From NCBI GenBank assembly GCA_964510205.1, contig CAZEBW010000090.1, positions 1 through 13,821 of the forward strand: 13,821 nt of DNA, in the 5' to 3' direction. The stretch's first letter is position 1. Every line of letters starts with the position of its first letter. The position numbers and the translations under genes were made by a program. The notes below the pieces were generated by a model. The model was not told where the DNA came from, did no database searches, and saw only the letters and a list, made by a program, of their open reading frames with translations. The stretch comes from CAZEBW01 sp964510205. Lineage in GTDB: Bacteria; Chloroflexota; Anaerolineae; VGOG01. This document shows, in pieces, positions 13,471 through 13,821 of the stretch.

Positions 13471-13821
13471 ATGACACGAATCACTCGCATCTTGGCCGTG
13501 CCGGCCGTGGGCGCGTACTATTACGATGATCTGGCAGCTCTCCAATCTGAGGCCATGCCCCTGTCCGAGCGGTACGCTGCTGCTGCCGTAACGCCCGGTT
13601 TCCGCCGCGTGCGCGAGGTGGCCGAGGCTGTCTCTGTGGGCCTGGTGCTGGATGATGGCCGAGTGGCCTGGGGCGACTGCGTGGCGGTGGAGTTCAGCGG
13701 CAAAGCGGGCCGCGATCCGGTTTTCCGCGCTGAGGATGGCCTGTCTACCGTGCGTCGCGTCGTGGCCCCGCTGCTGCAAGGCCGGGAGCTCACCGGCTTC
13801 CGCCCACTCGCCGAGGAGGTG
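13471..13821 (+). CDS. mal: Methylaspartate ammonia-lyase, N-terminal part (3' end outside window)
   Basis: An ATG at 13471 opens a frame running 117 codons to the right edge without a stop. The peptide matches the N-terminal domain of methylaspartate ammonia-lyase (enolase superfamily, about 413 residues) as I recall it. It shows a TPGFRRVREVAEAVSVGLVLDDG stretch split by VAWGDCVAVEFSG and AGRDPVFRAEDG, then VVAPLLQGRELTGFRPLAEE. The enzyme deaminates (2S,3S)-3-methylaspartate to mesaconate in the cytoplasm, in the glutamate mutase pathway of glutamate fermentation. Catalytic residues of the barrel domain lie beyond the window and cannot be checked. The ribosome site is weak (GGAAGTG, 13454-13460). 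Glutamate mutase genes, the usual neighbours, are not seen here but may follow. A relative acting on another substrate remains possible. Confidence 0.82.
   Translation, partial: MTRITRILAVPAVGAYYYDDLAALQSEAMPLSERYAAAAVTPGFRRVREVAEAVSVGLVLDDGRVAWGDCVAVEFSGKAGRDPVFRAEDGLSTVRRVVAPLLQGRELTGFRPLAEEV

Overview
The window is GC-rich, plus-strand-only coding DNA that reads like a member of the Chloroflexota (Anaerolineae/Caldilineae type). That placement is an inference. It rests on the substrate-binding protein's twin-arginine lipoprotein signal followed by a Thr/Pro/Ala-rich linker, on a non-pyrrolysine MttB-family methyltransferase, and on several intergenic palindromes of the kind scattered through such genomes. 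No tRNA, rRNA, CRISPR array or transposase was seen.

Left part (1-2419): the C-terminal part of an MttB-superfamily corrinoid methyltransferase, then a 520-base gap with a GC-rich palindrome and a REP/MITE-like element. A promoter (-10 TATAAT) follows, and then a well-conserved L-threonine 3-dehydrogenase (tdh).

Middle part (2420-9780): a near-ideal sigma-70 promoter (TTGACA, 16 bases, TGATATAAT) drives a leader of about 315 bases with an 80-base hairpin. A Dpp/Opp-type peptide ABC transporter follows: lipoprotein binding protein, a perfect 40-base palindrome (probable attenuator), a DppB-type permease with an unusual insertion of about 115 residues, a DppC-type permease, a fused DppD-DppF ATPase, and a CBS-CBS-ACT (AcuB-like) sensor protein starting 2 bases after the ATPase stop.

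Right part (9781-13821): a terminator-like hairpin, then a Cys/Met-metabolism PLP enzyme carrying four in-frame 24-base tandem repeats, an Asp/Glu-racemase-superfamily protein, a MOP/MATE-like membrane protein coupled to it by TAATG, and the start of a methylaspartate ammonia-lyase running off the window.

Together the window looks like an amino-acid/peptide uptake and catabolism island. Peptides enter through the ABC transporter, possibly under control of the CBS-ACT protein. Threonine, sulfur or gamma-substituted, and (methyl)aspartate-type amino acids would then be handled by the dehydrogenase, PLP lyase, racemase-like enzyme and ammonia-lyase. Substrates are inferred from families and are not proven. 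The most unusual points are the minisatellite inside the PLP enzyme, the inserted domain in the permease, the structured leader, and the sensor-plus-enzyme arrangement behind the transporter.
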